Positions 11,744-24,000 of a stretch of DNA of 64,000 bases are shown here, one piece after another. Numbering within the stretch: the first letter of the stretch is position 1; every line of letters begins with the position of its first letter. The DNA comes from Ulota crispa (lineage: Eukaryota; Streptophyta; Bryopsida; Orthotrichales; Orthotrichaceae): positions 15,330,727 through 15,394,726 of the forward strand of contig OY987245.1 in assembly GCA_963920765.1 (NCBI GenBank), written 5' to 3'. A program made the translations under genes and the position numbers. The notes under the pieces were generated by a model. The model ran no database searches. It had not been told where the DNA came from and saw only the letters and a list, made by a program, of their open reading frames with translations.

Positions 11744-14700
11744 TGGTGCCGGGCTGTGAGTGTGGTGCCAACATTCAAGGCACCTAATATAGAGCCTCCA
11801 CCAAAGCCGGCAAAACCAAAGCACATTATCATCCCATGGGGCAAGATCCCACTCATCCCCAAAGGTCTAGAGAAGCAAACTATAGAGCAAGAGGTAATCT
11901 ACTCATACCAATTTCTATCCATAAAAAGATCTTAGTTTTTCTAATAGTACTAGGTCAAAGTCTTGAGGTTCTTATCTTGATTTTTGTTATATTGAAAGAA
12001 TAGAAGAAAGATAGATTCAATCATCCTTCTCTTCAACTTAATATCTTTTATTTACTAATTCATACTAGTGTGGACATTCATGATCCAATAAAAATTTCAT
12101 AATCTTTTTGAGCCTTCTAGCTACAAGATGTTATCTAGTTAATGTTATTCTTGAACTTTTGTTGTAGCATTCCATAAAAAAAGAATTCTTTTGAAAGAAA
12201 TTCTTGTTTTGTTTGGTATTATAGTGATGAAGCCTATACATGATTTCATATCAAAAAGAATACTCTATCATTGATTATAAGATGGTGGTACATGAGTACA
12301 AAGCTAGTTCCAAAAGTGGCCTTTGAACTTAACTTTGTTGTTCTCACTTGGTGCTAAAGTACCTTTTGTATTAGTGAAATAGCTAAAGAGGGTTTTTGAT
12401 CCTTTACTTATATCAAGATTTCTAGTTGTGCTTGTACTTTTAAAGAGATATTTTATGCTAACAAATACATATACAATCCATCCCAAAGACAAAGAGCATG
12501 ATGAATTAGATATCCTTTTTTCATGAGATCCCATAATGTCACATTTAACTAAGTCTAAATTATATAAAATCTAGAAATAATAATCAAATTGCAATGCACA
12601 AGGCTTGCATAGAATGTTGGGATATGTGTATAAAACATCAAGAGATCTATGTACCTCAACACAAGAAGGTCTCCCTATGTTTTGCACACATAATTCATGA
12701 TTACATGAATAATCTAGATTTAGTTAAATGTATCACCATACTAGAATCTATTAAATTTAAATTTAATCCAAAAATTATTCATGTTTTTTATTCATAACTC
12801 TAATGTAGAAGGTATTGCCTACATTCCAAGCATTCTAAAATAAAAGAAAATCTATCCATAAACTACTTTGTTCTTTTGTTTTGATACCATAAGATTCAAT
12901 ATGAAAGTCATAGATTCATAGTTGAAAATATGTGTAGTTAAACAAAAATCTTTCATGTATATATGTATGAAACACCAAGCTTTACTTGAGTTTCTAGAAT
13001 GTTGCAAGTGTAGATGATGAGGTTGCATTATACATATCGGAAAATGGAAGCAAGCCAACGCCATTTTCATGAAGAAAGTGAGCTTGTTTTACGAAGACAA
13101 AAATCCATGTTGGAGACTTTGCAATTTGACAATAAGATGACACAAGACAAAATTGATCTTTTTTATCCGGAGGTATTTAAAATGTACCAAAAAAACTGAT
13201 TAAACAAAAAGCTCTACAACTAGCATTTTTTGTTAGTATAAAAAGAGAATAGATTGCAAAACTTGTAAGTAGAAACCCTACTTGTATAATTTGCAACTTT
13301 GCCCAGCACACAAGAATAATACAAAGGAAATGGAGCTGTGTTTATGATTGGAGTCAAATTGATCAATCCTATACTTTCAATGACACAAGTTTCCATAGTA
13401 GACCTAGGAAATATACAAGATAAATAAAGACCATGTTTTCTTGTTTAGTTCATGTGTTTTTTCTCTAAAGCATTTGAAAAATTGTGATATTTATGGTTTT
13501 TTTAATACTTTAGGATTTTGCTGAAGAAATGAGGAGGTTGAATGCGGAGTGTGCTATGTGGATTGAAAAAATTGAATCAGAAATCAAGCGTGTTGAAGAA
13601 CTTGAAAATGCAACTCACACTTTATATGATGATGAATATAGTTCTAAGAAAACTATGGGAGGAGTCAATGCTGCTAGAGAGCATAGCCAAGCAACCCAAA
13701 TCCATATTCACATTCTTGAAAAGCGTGTTTATAAGGTGTATATGTAATGAAAAAATTTCATATTTTTATTAAAATAGAAAAAACTCATTTTACATAATTA
13801 TGTTGTAATTGACTATTTTGGGTTGTCCAAAATTTATAAATAACAATTTATAATGAAAAAAGGTTTGGGAGATCTCTTAATCGATGTTTGGAAAAATGGG
13901 CACTTGGGGTATTGCCAACTACTTAAAATTGCAAAACAATTGGTTGGATTTGAAACTATTGACTAAAAAACTAGTCAAAATATAGTATAGGTATAGAAAT
14001 ATCTGATAAAATGTAGTAAAAAACTAGTTGAAAATGAGAAATGAAAAATTTTAGCTAGTGAAATCAAAATTGCTCCTTGAATGTTGCTCTCAATGTTTTG
14101 GAACAAAAGCAATCCAAAATATCATGAGTAGTCCAAAATTAATTAAATACAACACTCTTTTCATTTTTTATGATTTGACACATTTATCTCATGTTTAATG
14201 TAAACAATGAACAAAATTAAATATGTGTTTTTTGAAAGTTTTACTAGTTATAAAGATTGGAAACTTGGTAAATTAACATCCAATGAAAGATCTCATTGAT
14301 TTTATAGGCAATGCAAGACCTTACAATTATTCAATGGCACAACAAATTAATGCAAGATGAAATGCAAAACTTACGAGTTGAACACGAGCTCTTTGAAGAA
14401 TTGCATGCCAAAATGGAGATTGAGTTACAAGATTGTCAAGATGAAATGGATGATACCATAAATAGAAGTTATGAATTGTATGATGAACGACATGATTATC
14501 ATAAACTTATTTCTGGTACTATTCATATACAATCAATCCAAATATTGTGGTTCTCTAAAAGAAAAATATGCAATAAACAATACAATGCACAATAATCAAA
14601 TAATTGTATAGTACCCTAAAGAAAGTATATGGAAGTCCATTTTCTAGCATTCAAAGAAGTTGGTATATCATAGAATATAATTGGCATTGTGTCCTCATAT

Positions 14701-17700
14701 TTTTTGCATATGATCCTTGTGCCATCCCAATCAAGCATACCAAATTTCAGCTCCTAATAACCAAAATCCTATTTTTGGTGAATTATTTAGATTAAAATTC
14801 ATGATTTTACTTGATAATTGATTAAAAAACATTGGTGAGGAATTTTTAAGATTTGATTGCACAAATATGTAGGAAACATCCGTACACACATCTTTCCTTT
14901 TAACTAAAATCTTCAAAAAGTTTCAAAATTCCTTCTTTTGAGGTTTTCATGGTAGGGTGATCATGCCCAAATTTAGTAAAATAGATATTTCTTTATGGTC
15001 ATAATGTTTTTCTATTTGACTTGTACATTGTAATTGAGTTGGTACCTTTGAGCATGATGATATGTTTACTTTGCAAAAAGCTAATTAAAAAATCAAAATA
15101 TTTATTTTACTAAATTTGGGCATGATCACCCTACCATGAAAACCTCAAAAGAAGGAATTTTGAAACTTTTTGAAGATTTTAGTTAAAAGGAAAGATGTGT
15201 GTACGGATGTTTCCTACATATTTGTGCAATCAAATCTTAAAAATTCCTCACCAATGTTTTTTAATCAATTATCAAGTAAAATCATGAATTTTAATCTAAA
15301 TAATTCACCAAAAATAGGATTTTGGTTATTAGGAGCTGGAATTTGGTATGCTTGATTGGGATGGCACAAGGATCATATGCAAAAAATATGAGGACACAAT
15401 GCCAATTATATTCTATGATATACCAACTTCTTTGAATGCTAGAAAATGGACTTCCATATACTTTCTTTAGGGTACTGTACAACAACTATGCAACAATTAC
15501 AAAATGATTCAATCATAATTGTGCAATTGTTGTGACCTAGTTGTTAATTGCATGTTTTTCTTCTAGTGGTTGGTGAATTTCACAATAAGTTGTATTAACA
15601 AAAAATAAATAGATTACAAATGAATAAATCACAATTTGACATATTACATACTTAATTGATTTTGAGTGATTTAATTTAAGGTTTAACAACCCAAACAAGA
15701 GAAAGCATCAGGATATATGCAAAACATTGAAGAGACCTCTTGATGATTTTTGTATAGTTTTAAATTAGTTGAATACATCATTTAATTTAATAGAATGTTT
15801 GGAACTTTTCCCTATCCAATATTCCTTTGTTTGTCATGGAAATTATATCATTAAAATTAAGTGGTTGACCATTTGACCCAATGGTCTCTACACCTCCCAT
15901 GTCCTTTCAAGGAACAAAATCATGGGTCTCCTAGACAAAGGCTCTCCGCATTGGATACTCCAAATAGATTCTTCTCTTGTCTTTTTTATGTACAAAATTG
16001 ACGGTGTTCTATGAAAGACACTCCACGTGAGATTTTGCAAATTGATTTTGTCCGTATATTTCCTTGTGTTCATAATAGGCTTATAGATGCTTTTTTGCTT
16101 GTTTTGTTTTTGTTTTTGTTTTTGGACAAAAATTTGTAATTGAAAAAGATACAACATATTTTAAACTTTTGTGTGTGATGGGTATTAGAGATTTTGGAAA
16201 TGATGGAAGAAGGGGATGCTTACATAAGATGGCAAACCTATGGCACTTGGATTGGGAGTGATGGAAGGCCCCTTGCAGAAACGGCCCTTGCTAGTGAAAA
16301 AGAACGCACAGAGCGACTCAAAAACAAACGCCTCACTCTCCCTCTCACCAATGTAATGCCAAACATCCTCATAATTCTCTTTGACAATTGTGAGAATCCA
16401 CCCATTTCACTACAAAATAGTAACAAAAATAGAAAATGAAAACTAAACAATGAGTTTGACATATATGACATTTTTCACTAACTTTGAATTAGCCAAAGGT
16501 TTAGAATTAATAATCCAAAAGAGACTGTTTAGAAGATTTATATAAAATATGGAGAGTTCTACACTAAAGGGTTAGAGATCTCTTGATGTTTGGAAACATG
16601 TATGGTCCAAAAATAGTCTAGACCTATTTATGGAAATATAGATCATAAAGGAAAATGTGTGACATTAAATACATGAACAACACTAGTTTTCTTCATTCAA
16701 TTTTTTTGATGCTTTCTACTTTGACTACATAGGCTACAAACATGGTCATTTAATTGTTCATTACATAGTTTTAGCATGAACATGCTTTTCATTAAACCAT
16801 ACTCCTTCTGTCCCAAAATGAGAGTCTCTGTATTTTATTGCAACCCTTATGCACTAACTTCATTGATTATGTTGAAAACAACATAGTTCATGAGAATCCA
16901 AATGATATTCTATAAGAAATCAATGAAGCTATAATTAATTGCATTAGTCTCCCAATTATATTCTTGAATGATATACAAGAAGGAGTCCACACAACCTACT
17001 CAAAATCAATGAATTTTTTTGGGGATCAAGTTGAGTGGGCAATCGTTTTGAGACAAAAAGAGTACCATGTTTCTTACTTGTTGCAATATTGCAACTGATC
17101 TTCTTTGAGCTAACAAAAATGACATTATCATATGCCATGTGATGGTGTCAGTCATTGTACTATAAGAAATAAAATGTTTACAATGACTAAACAATAACTA
17201 AACAATTATTGCAATGAGTCAATGAGGACACCTTTCCAATCGTTGAGGATACAATTTTCCTTGAAGTGTTATGCATGCCCAATAAACTCACAATGAAGTG
17301 AAATTTCACTTGATTGACATGTGTTTTTTTGGGGGGTTTGTGTTGATTGTTTACAGGAGACGGATTTGAAGAAGATGTTTGTGCTTGAGGGCACTGAGGC
17401 TCGCCTCAAGTTTAGGTCAAAGCCCCACACCAAGAAGTATGAGCAAATGATTGAGGTGAAGGCGTTTTTGAACACCCAACAATTATTGGGACTCCAAATA
17501 GAGAATGTGGACCAAGTGTTGCCCATGTTGGTGGCTGCTCGGGAGCGCCATGCCCAGCTTGTTTGGGATGTTCAAATGCTCAATACTGTACGCATGCTAC
17601 TCTCCTTCTTCCCAATCTCTTCATGCCCTTCTCCAAAACCTTCTAGAACTTTTGGAGCTTGTTGCAATAATCATGCAGCGCATTCCTATGTACTAATATC

Positions 17701-19966
17701 AATAAAGTGGCAAGAGATGCTATCTCTGTAGTATAATCATCATACTCAAATACTTTCATAATATTGTTTAGTGTTGGCAACACTAGTCACAAATTGTAAC
17801 ACTAAATGTAACAACACTACTAGTGTAATCAACACCAAATTGAATTTTGAGAATTCTAAATACACATTTGGATTCAAAAACCCTCATTTACGCTAAAACT
17901 TTTGAACATGACATAGCTAACCAACTCCAATATAGGGGACAAGCAAATTATTATTTTTACTTTGGTTTGTAATAAAAAAAACCCTTAGATTTTTCACCCT
18001 AACCCCACAAACACTTTAGTGCAATTAAGCACTTGCAGTAAGGTTGGTAACTACAAATGCCAAGTACCATTGTTACTAGCACTTTTTTTTTGACACCAGA
18101 GTGCTAGTTTCCACCACTAGACTTCTGTCCGTCTAGTTTTGCTCCAATGTGGAGGAAACAAGTGGCACTTTGGTGCCGGAAAAAAAAGGGCTGATTACTA
18201 CTAGTGCAAAAAAAGCCTTGCTACAGCAAAATGCAAAACGTAACAAAGTAAAATATAAATGAATGCAGGAAATAGAAGAAGCAATCCGCTTCAAACTGGG
18301 TAGATTTGCAGATGAAGATGGAGACTGGGATCTTAAAGATACCAATGACTTTCTTGAGATCATTCGTGAATTGAAGCGTCAAATCTTTTTGGTGTTCAGA
18401 GAAGCAGGTGTGCAATTTTACTACAAAGTTTTTATAACTTTTTTCCTCAATAAAAAAAACTACATTATTTTGATATTTCAAGGTTTCATATTGACGTACA
18501 TATTAGAGTTATCCTTATGTTAACAAGTTTTTCAATCCTCCTCTTCCAAAGTGCTTCCAAGATCCAATTTTCTTAAGCACAAAGTTGGGGGGCCATTGGA
18601 TCCTAGCCTTTCCTTTGTTTGTTAATAGAACTTGCATCAAAAATATACAAAAGTTTAAAAAAGGACCTTGCAAAGTTGGTCAAGAAATGTTATGGATAAG
18701 GCAACTTTCATTACACACCCAATCATGCTGTAGATATTGAAACCTAACTTTATATACTAATATGCTAGACAAGGCATGAGATTTCAGGGGTAGTCACACA
18801 TTTTTCACCCCATTCTCAATCTAGAAAGAATGGCATTGTGGCAGTTTCTCCTTGATCTTTAGAGACCTCATTCTTTGAAAATTGGGAAATTTTTCTCTTC
18901 CCCTCCAAAGGAAAAGAATGGGGTGAAAAAATCTTTGTATGTAAACTCTTCACCTCCGTTGTCTCATTATCACCCCTCCCTTGTCTCATTTTCACCACTC
19001 TGTTGTCTCATTTTCCCACCTCCGTTCTCTCATTTTCACCCCTCCATTGTCTCATTTTCACCCCTCCGTTGTCTCATTTTCACCCCTCCGTTGTCTCTTT
19101 TTCACCCTCCCTTGTCTCTTTTGCACCCTCCCTTGTCTCTTTTTCACCCTCCTTGTCTCTTTTTCACCCTCCTTGTCTCTTTTGCACCCTCTCTTGTCTC
19201 TTTTTCACCCTCACTTGTCTTTTTTTTGCACCCTCATTTGTCTCTTTTTCACCCTCCTTGTCTCTTTTTCACCCTCCCTGTCTCTTTTTCACCCTCACTT
19301 GTCTCTTTTTCACCCTCCTTGTCTCTTTTTCACCCTCCTTGTCTCTTTTGCACCCTCATTTGTCTCTTTTTCACCCTCACTTGTCTCTATCACTTTTTCA
19401 CCCTCCCTTGTCTCTTTTGCACCCTCCCTTGTCTCTTTTTCACCCTCCTTGTCTCTTTTTCACCCTCCTTGTCTCTTTTGCACCCTCATTTGTCTCTTTT
19501 TCACCCTCACTTGTCTCTATCACTTTTTCCTTTCACTTTTTCCTTTCACTTTTCCCTTTTTAGCCATTGCTCCTCCTGCTTTAACCATTCTCGAGTCTTC
19601 ACCATCCAGAAATGGAAATTCCGTTAGTTCCTATTTCCAGGTCAGAAACTCTTCACAGAAGTTTCAGTCTCGGAGAAGGTGTGACTACCCTATTGTGCAT
19701 AAGCGTGGGGTCATATTGACAGGGTCAAGGTGGGTGGTGGTGATGAACGTGCAGGGTGCTTGGGATGGGACCCCGACTTGGAGAACAAAATCAAAGCAGG
19801 TGCAATTGAAGAAGACTCATCCCTGGAAGAAGCCATTTCCAAGCTCTTTGTGAAAACAGAGGAATTCATTGTCCAAATGTCCGCACCCATTGGCTTTGGA
19901 CCTGTCACACCCGAGGTCGCACCATCAGTCTCTCCTCCTGCTACGGCTGACAGTGCTTCATCCTGA
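11744..19966 (+). CDS. ODA1: Outer dynein arm docking complex protein (ODA1/CCDC63/CCDC114 family)
   Basis: Multi-exon gene assembled from AG/GT-bounded, phase-compatible exons: 11744-11893, 13014-13172, 13514-13735, 14308-14515, 16189-16352, 17357-17587, 18269-18407, then a tentative 3' part (19641-19680 or a site near 19704, to the stop at 19966). The product is coiled coil. Family landmarks in order: RLHYTYRKMEASQRHFHEES (counterpart of the RxMExDRKAYSEES block), KTMGGVNAAREHSQATQIHI (MGGVNAxxENxxxxQKQIRI), LRVEHELFEELHAKMEIELQ (LRRERVVFDxIYKKLERELQ), and VDQVLPMLVAARERHAQLVW (DxxVxxFIxAExxNFxLFxY). Known role: anchors outer dynein arms to axonemal doublets. The first exon (Pro/Lys-rich, ending KGLEKQTIEQE) lacks an ATG, so the 5' end is missing. 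Introns carry an inverted repeat, a MITE and a minisatellite. Confidence 0.82.
14603..15485. repeat. Near-perfect inverted repeat, ~388-bp arms
   Basis: Left arm 14603-14990 and right arm 15096-15485 are reverse complements with only scattered differences (for example one base in 'aaatttcagctcc' versus 'aaattccagctcc'), separated by a spacer of about 105 bp (14991-15095). The two arms encode identical or nearly identical 61-63-residue chance frames on opposite strands. The structure lies wholly inside the ODA-gene intron between 14515 and 16189. A transcript would fold into a long hairpin. It could be a foldback transposon or a recent inverted duplication; I see no clear target-site duplication. 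Confidence 0.95.
16802..17062. mobile_element. Stowaway-like MITE in ODA-gene intron
   Basis: A 261-bp element between TA dinucleotides (16800-16801 and 17063-17064). The left end CTCCTTCTGTCCCAAAATGA pairs with the complement of the right end (CTCTTTTTGTCTCAAAACGA). CTCC(T/C)TCTGTCCCA ends and TA duplication are classic for plant Stowaway MITEs. It lies in the intron between 16352 and 17357. Confidence 0.8.
18955..19530. repeat. Minisatellite, 20-22-bp unit
   Basis: About 28 tandem copies of CACCCTCCTTGTCTCTTTTT and variants. The first few units are 22 bp (CACCCCTCCGTTGTCTCATTTT type) and later units 20-21 bp with CACCCTCC(C/A)TTGTCTCTTTTG variants. The plus strand is a pure pyrimidine tract apart from the A and G of each unit, and all three plus frames stay open for up to 290 codons; these frames are not genes. 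It lies in the last intron region of the ODA gene. Confidence 0.92.
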
Positions 19967-21064
19967 AGCAACGCCTTCCAAAAAAAAGTGACAGAAAATA
20001 CATAGCCAAAGCATTTATCTAAACAATTGGATTTGGAGACAGAATCAATCAACTCTCAAAACAGTAGGAATTTTGGACTAGAAATTACTCCAATTCAGAG
20101 TAGGAGTAGAAAGAGGAGTGACGTACCAGAAAAGAGAGAGATGATCTCTAGTTCTTCTGTGGAACTGGAGTACATTAGCATGTTCAAGGTCCCACAACAC
20201 AGCCCACAGGGCAATGAGAGCGACACAAGAACTACATTCCTCAGCAACACAGTGTTACACATAATAATCAATAGAGTAACTCACAAGACACAACAGCTTA
20301 GATACATCCTGAACTATTATGTACGACTTGAATCACCGCTGGCAACTACTAGCAAACTACAATTGACCCAATGCCATGAAAAGCTATCACAAAACGCAAA
20401 AAACTGCAAAGAGGATCGGAATGCGTGAGCAAAATATACCCGCTGTGGGGTATGGTTAATAATGAATTCTCTTCCTACAAGATTGGCATTTTACAGGACA
20501 CCAAGAATGATGCTTCGAAGCAGCTAAGTTTATGTTGTGTAAATGATGGTTTTCCGCACTATACACTCAAAGATTACGAATCTTTCACTGACAAGACTAA
20601 AGAATTCCTAGATTGTAGTACAAGACAGCCAACAGGATAAAAATGATCCTGCAATGATACCTGTCGCTTTTAATCGTACGGGATGATTTTCGGGAAAGAA
20701 CAAGTTGTCCCGTGGCTATCTCCGATCAAGTGTTTTGTTGCTTGTAATTGCCTGTCAGTCTGACTGTTGAATCATTGATTCTGGTGTCCTCAGAACAACT
20801 CTCAGCTCCAGGAGTGCATACCACTAAGTAAAAAGGGGTCCTGATAAATTATCTGCTTGAGCAATCACCTCTTGCAAGGGCAATGAAGTTTGGAGCTGTC
20901 CGTCCAAATTGGCTCAGATTGTGTCCAACTGATTAGTCTCATAGCCCATAACTCATGTAATCCGGTGCTTGGGAATAAGCAGAGGTGGCATAAGAAATCT
21001 ACAAGGAAAGAGCAACACCATCCTTGAGCAACTCGTTTGTTCCAAAACGAGAGTGTTGTGATCA
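19967..21064. other. Convergent 3' flanks of ODA gene and GT47 gene
   Basis: Between the stop of the plus-strand ODA gene and the stop of the minus-strand GT47 gene. Composition is less AT-rich than deep intergenic DNA, as expected for 3' UTRs. Plus-strand frames of 133 codons (20027-20428) and 71 codons (20425-20640) match nothing I recognise. Confidence 0.4.
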
Positions 21065-24000
21065 TTATCGATGTCTGCTTGGGTTTTTGATAAATGATCT
21101 GTCGAGTTTCGTCGACAATCGATCAAAAATATGCCACGAGGCATCACCATTCTCAGGTGGATCAGTAAACATCAATGCGCGTCGGTTCTCCTCCTTCCAA
21201 AGATTCCTCTGTATTGTGGTCAGGTTTGTTGCCGCCACGTTGAGGAGAATTCTGTTGAGTTCCGGTACGTCATGCTCACGAACACTCAATGAGATGTTCC
21301 GCCAGTCAATGACATGTGAATATGGTAGAGTGATGTTGTCTGCGATGATCACAGGAACACAGCCATAGGTCACAGCCTCCACAATCCGAGGACTCCACGG
21401 TGCCCATCCCAAAGGACACAAACAAAATGTGGATCGAAGTAGCTCTTGCGGATAATTTGGAGTTCGGTGCCGCTTTAAATAAAATAGACGCTTGTTACGC
21501 GCGAATTTTTTGTATATGGCTGTTCTTATGCCCCTGCAAAAACGAGGTACCCCAAATTAGCACATATATAGATAAGTGCCCATAGTTCTCCTATTACTTT
21601 TTAGTGAAAATTTCATGGATACCCCTGAAGTTTGTAGTCTTTTCATAGATACCCCTGCTTCTTTTCAGAAATATCACAAAAATCCTGGAACCAAAAAAGT
21701 TTGGCCTTTGTTTTTGTTGTGCATGACACTTCTCTTCTTTCTTTGTACGCACGCACAACAAGACAGTAGTGTACGCACAAAGGGAGAAGGAAGCGACATG
21801 CATAATAAAACAAACGCCTGATTTTTTTGATCTAAGGATATTTGTGATATTTCTGAAAAAGCAGGGTATCTATGAAATATTGCAAACTTCCGGGGTATCC
21901 ATGAAACTTTCCCTATTTTTTATGATAGCCAGCTACAACACAGTGAAAACGATTCCACAGTGTATATGCCTTTATCCAAATAATCGGAGATGGAAGTTTT
22001 CACCCGTGTCAGTCATTCAAGACAGAATGAGACATTAATAAGCGGCACCTGGCCTTTTAAACTGAGAATCGTTGACAAGGATTCTTATAACAAAAATTGC
22101 GGTAACATCGTATGCATTACATAGAATAACAGTTACTGGAAAATATTGGTTTAAGTACACACCTGCTGTAAACCAAGCCACTCACGTTCTTGGGATTAAT
22201 TTCCATTTTCCCTCTAAAGAATGCAAATATATTTCGCCGTTGTTGCTCTGGGGGACTCTTGATAAAAGAGGCAGCGATGAAGGGCGAGACATATGGAGGA
22301 ATCTGTATATGCTCTGCTGCTTGACAAGGATGGAAGCCTTGCACTCCAAAGGTCTGAAGGATTAGAGAATTTCGCATAAATTCAGGTATTCCTTGTGCAA
22401 TTGCCTGTGACTCCTGCAATTTCATTGCAAAAAAAAAACAATCCTTGTCAATATGTGAAATATCGGCTGTAAGGCATGCTATTTGAATTTGAATATCTTT
22501 AGAGGAACTTGGTACTCACGGCTGCTTTTGGGTTCAGAGAAAATAACTAGAACTATAAATTATAGTTATTCATTAATTTGGGAAAAAGGGAATATTGAAT
22601 TTTGCATTTGTGAGAAGAACACTTATGTAGTTTAAACTGAGTTCTCTAATAATTCCTTCAAAATGATTGATATAAGGTCTTCAAAAAATCATCATAAAAT
22701 TCACTCTAATTCACCGTAAATCTCTTAAAAACATAAAATCCAAAAATCCCAAAATTACATTATTTTCCTAAATTAAGGAATATCAAGTTCATAACTCTAT
22801 ATTTCTATGTAAGCGACAAAAGTGTACTGTACGACGAGAAAAATACACGAAATATTTGAAGTTTTACCAGGGTATGAAAGCAGGCACCGTAGTCATGTGC
22901 AGCGACGAAAATGTGATCCCTTCCACCGTTACGATTCCAGAATTCCATCTTCGTAGACACGTGTTTCACTGCTGCTTGGATGTGTTTAGACGCATGTCCA
23001 AGCCATGGAAAACCCGTCTTCTGACTAAACTTGCACGAGACATACACAGGCACGAAGAAAAAATCGGCCTCATAGGGATCCAACGTCCGGATGGGACTTT
23101 GCATAAGAATTTTGTGAATGGCAACCTCTGCTGCAAATAAATGGCTGGAGCACCGTTCATCAACCAGCCAGTCCTCATTGAACTTTGCTGGCAGATCGTA
23201 CACAAATATTCGAAGGGGTCCGTTGGTAAGGTTCAACGGATTAAACGAAGTGGAATTCAAACCTGAAAATCCAGTGCCCACATCAGAATATTGCGACCAT
23301 TGAGAGTATTTCTACTCGACATTTCAACCCCCCAAAATCCCTCCTACAACTTTGATGGACCTTCACGAGCCACTCTATGAACTACTATAACGAGATATCA
23401 ACATACGATTTCGGAATGTCGTGGTTTTCAAACCCCTCCTCTTTTTCCAAAACACAGTATCGTGATGAGTATTATCTTCAGTATTTTGTACGAGCAGGAG
23501 AAGCTTGAGACCAAGCAAACTACTCCCTCTGTACCTCTAAAAACGTCCAAATCAGACACATTTCTTGTACCACTAAATAGCTCCCTTTTTGCTGATTTCA
23601 AACGCTGAAAGCGTTTGCAATGTTCAATGATCTCATGAAGGTAAGTTCAGCAATTAGTGAGCATTCCTCTCCTAGCAAGCTTGGCCTTGCCCATATGAGG
23701 TACCACTGCAGCATGCACAGATACGGTACTTCTTGCATGGAATTTGGGTGCCTAAACGGCGACATCAAAACTGGAGATTTTGCGTACGTTTAGTAGAAGA
23801 TGTATTGATTCTAGAATGCCTGTGTCACTAGCACAAAGACTATAAACACAACGACTAAAAACACAGTTAAATCCTTTTGCAAGGAAGCTTTTTGGACTTT
23901 TTTAAAGGGACAGAGGGAGCATAAGTGAAGAAAAACTCACTTGAAAGATTAAACAGTGTGAAATGGTCAGGTTTGAATTGCCACTCTGAACTACTCTTTT

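Noticed and set aside
14604-15485. Two pairs of identical small proteins (61-64 residues) on opposite strands
   Set aside because: They are mirror images produced by the inverted repeat and show no coding signature or homology.
18875-19853. Long overlapping plus-strand open frames of 250, 290 and 186 codons
   Set aside because: They are translations of the 20-22-bp pyrimidine minisatellite, which lacks stops in all three frames. The peptides are only Phe/Ser/Pro/Leu repeats.
20027-20640. Two plus-strand frames of 133 and 71 codons as a separate gene
   Set aside because: No recognisable motif, and the location between two convergent 3' ends fits UTR sequence better.
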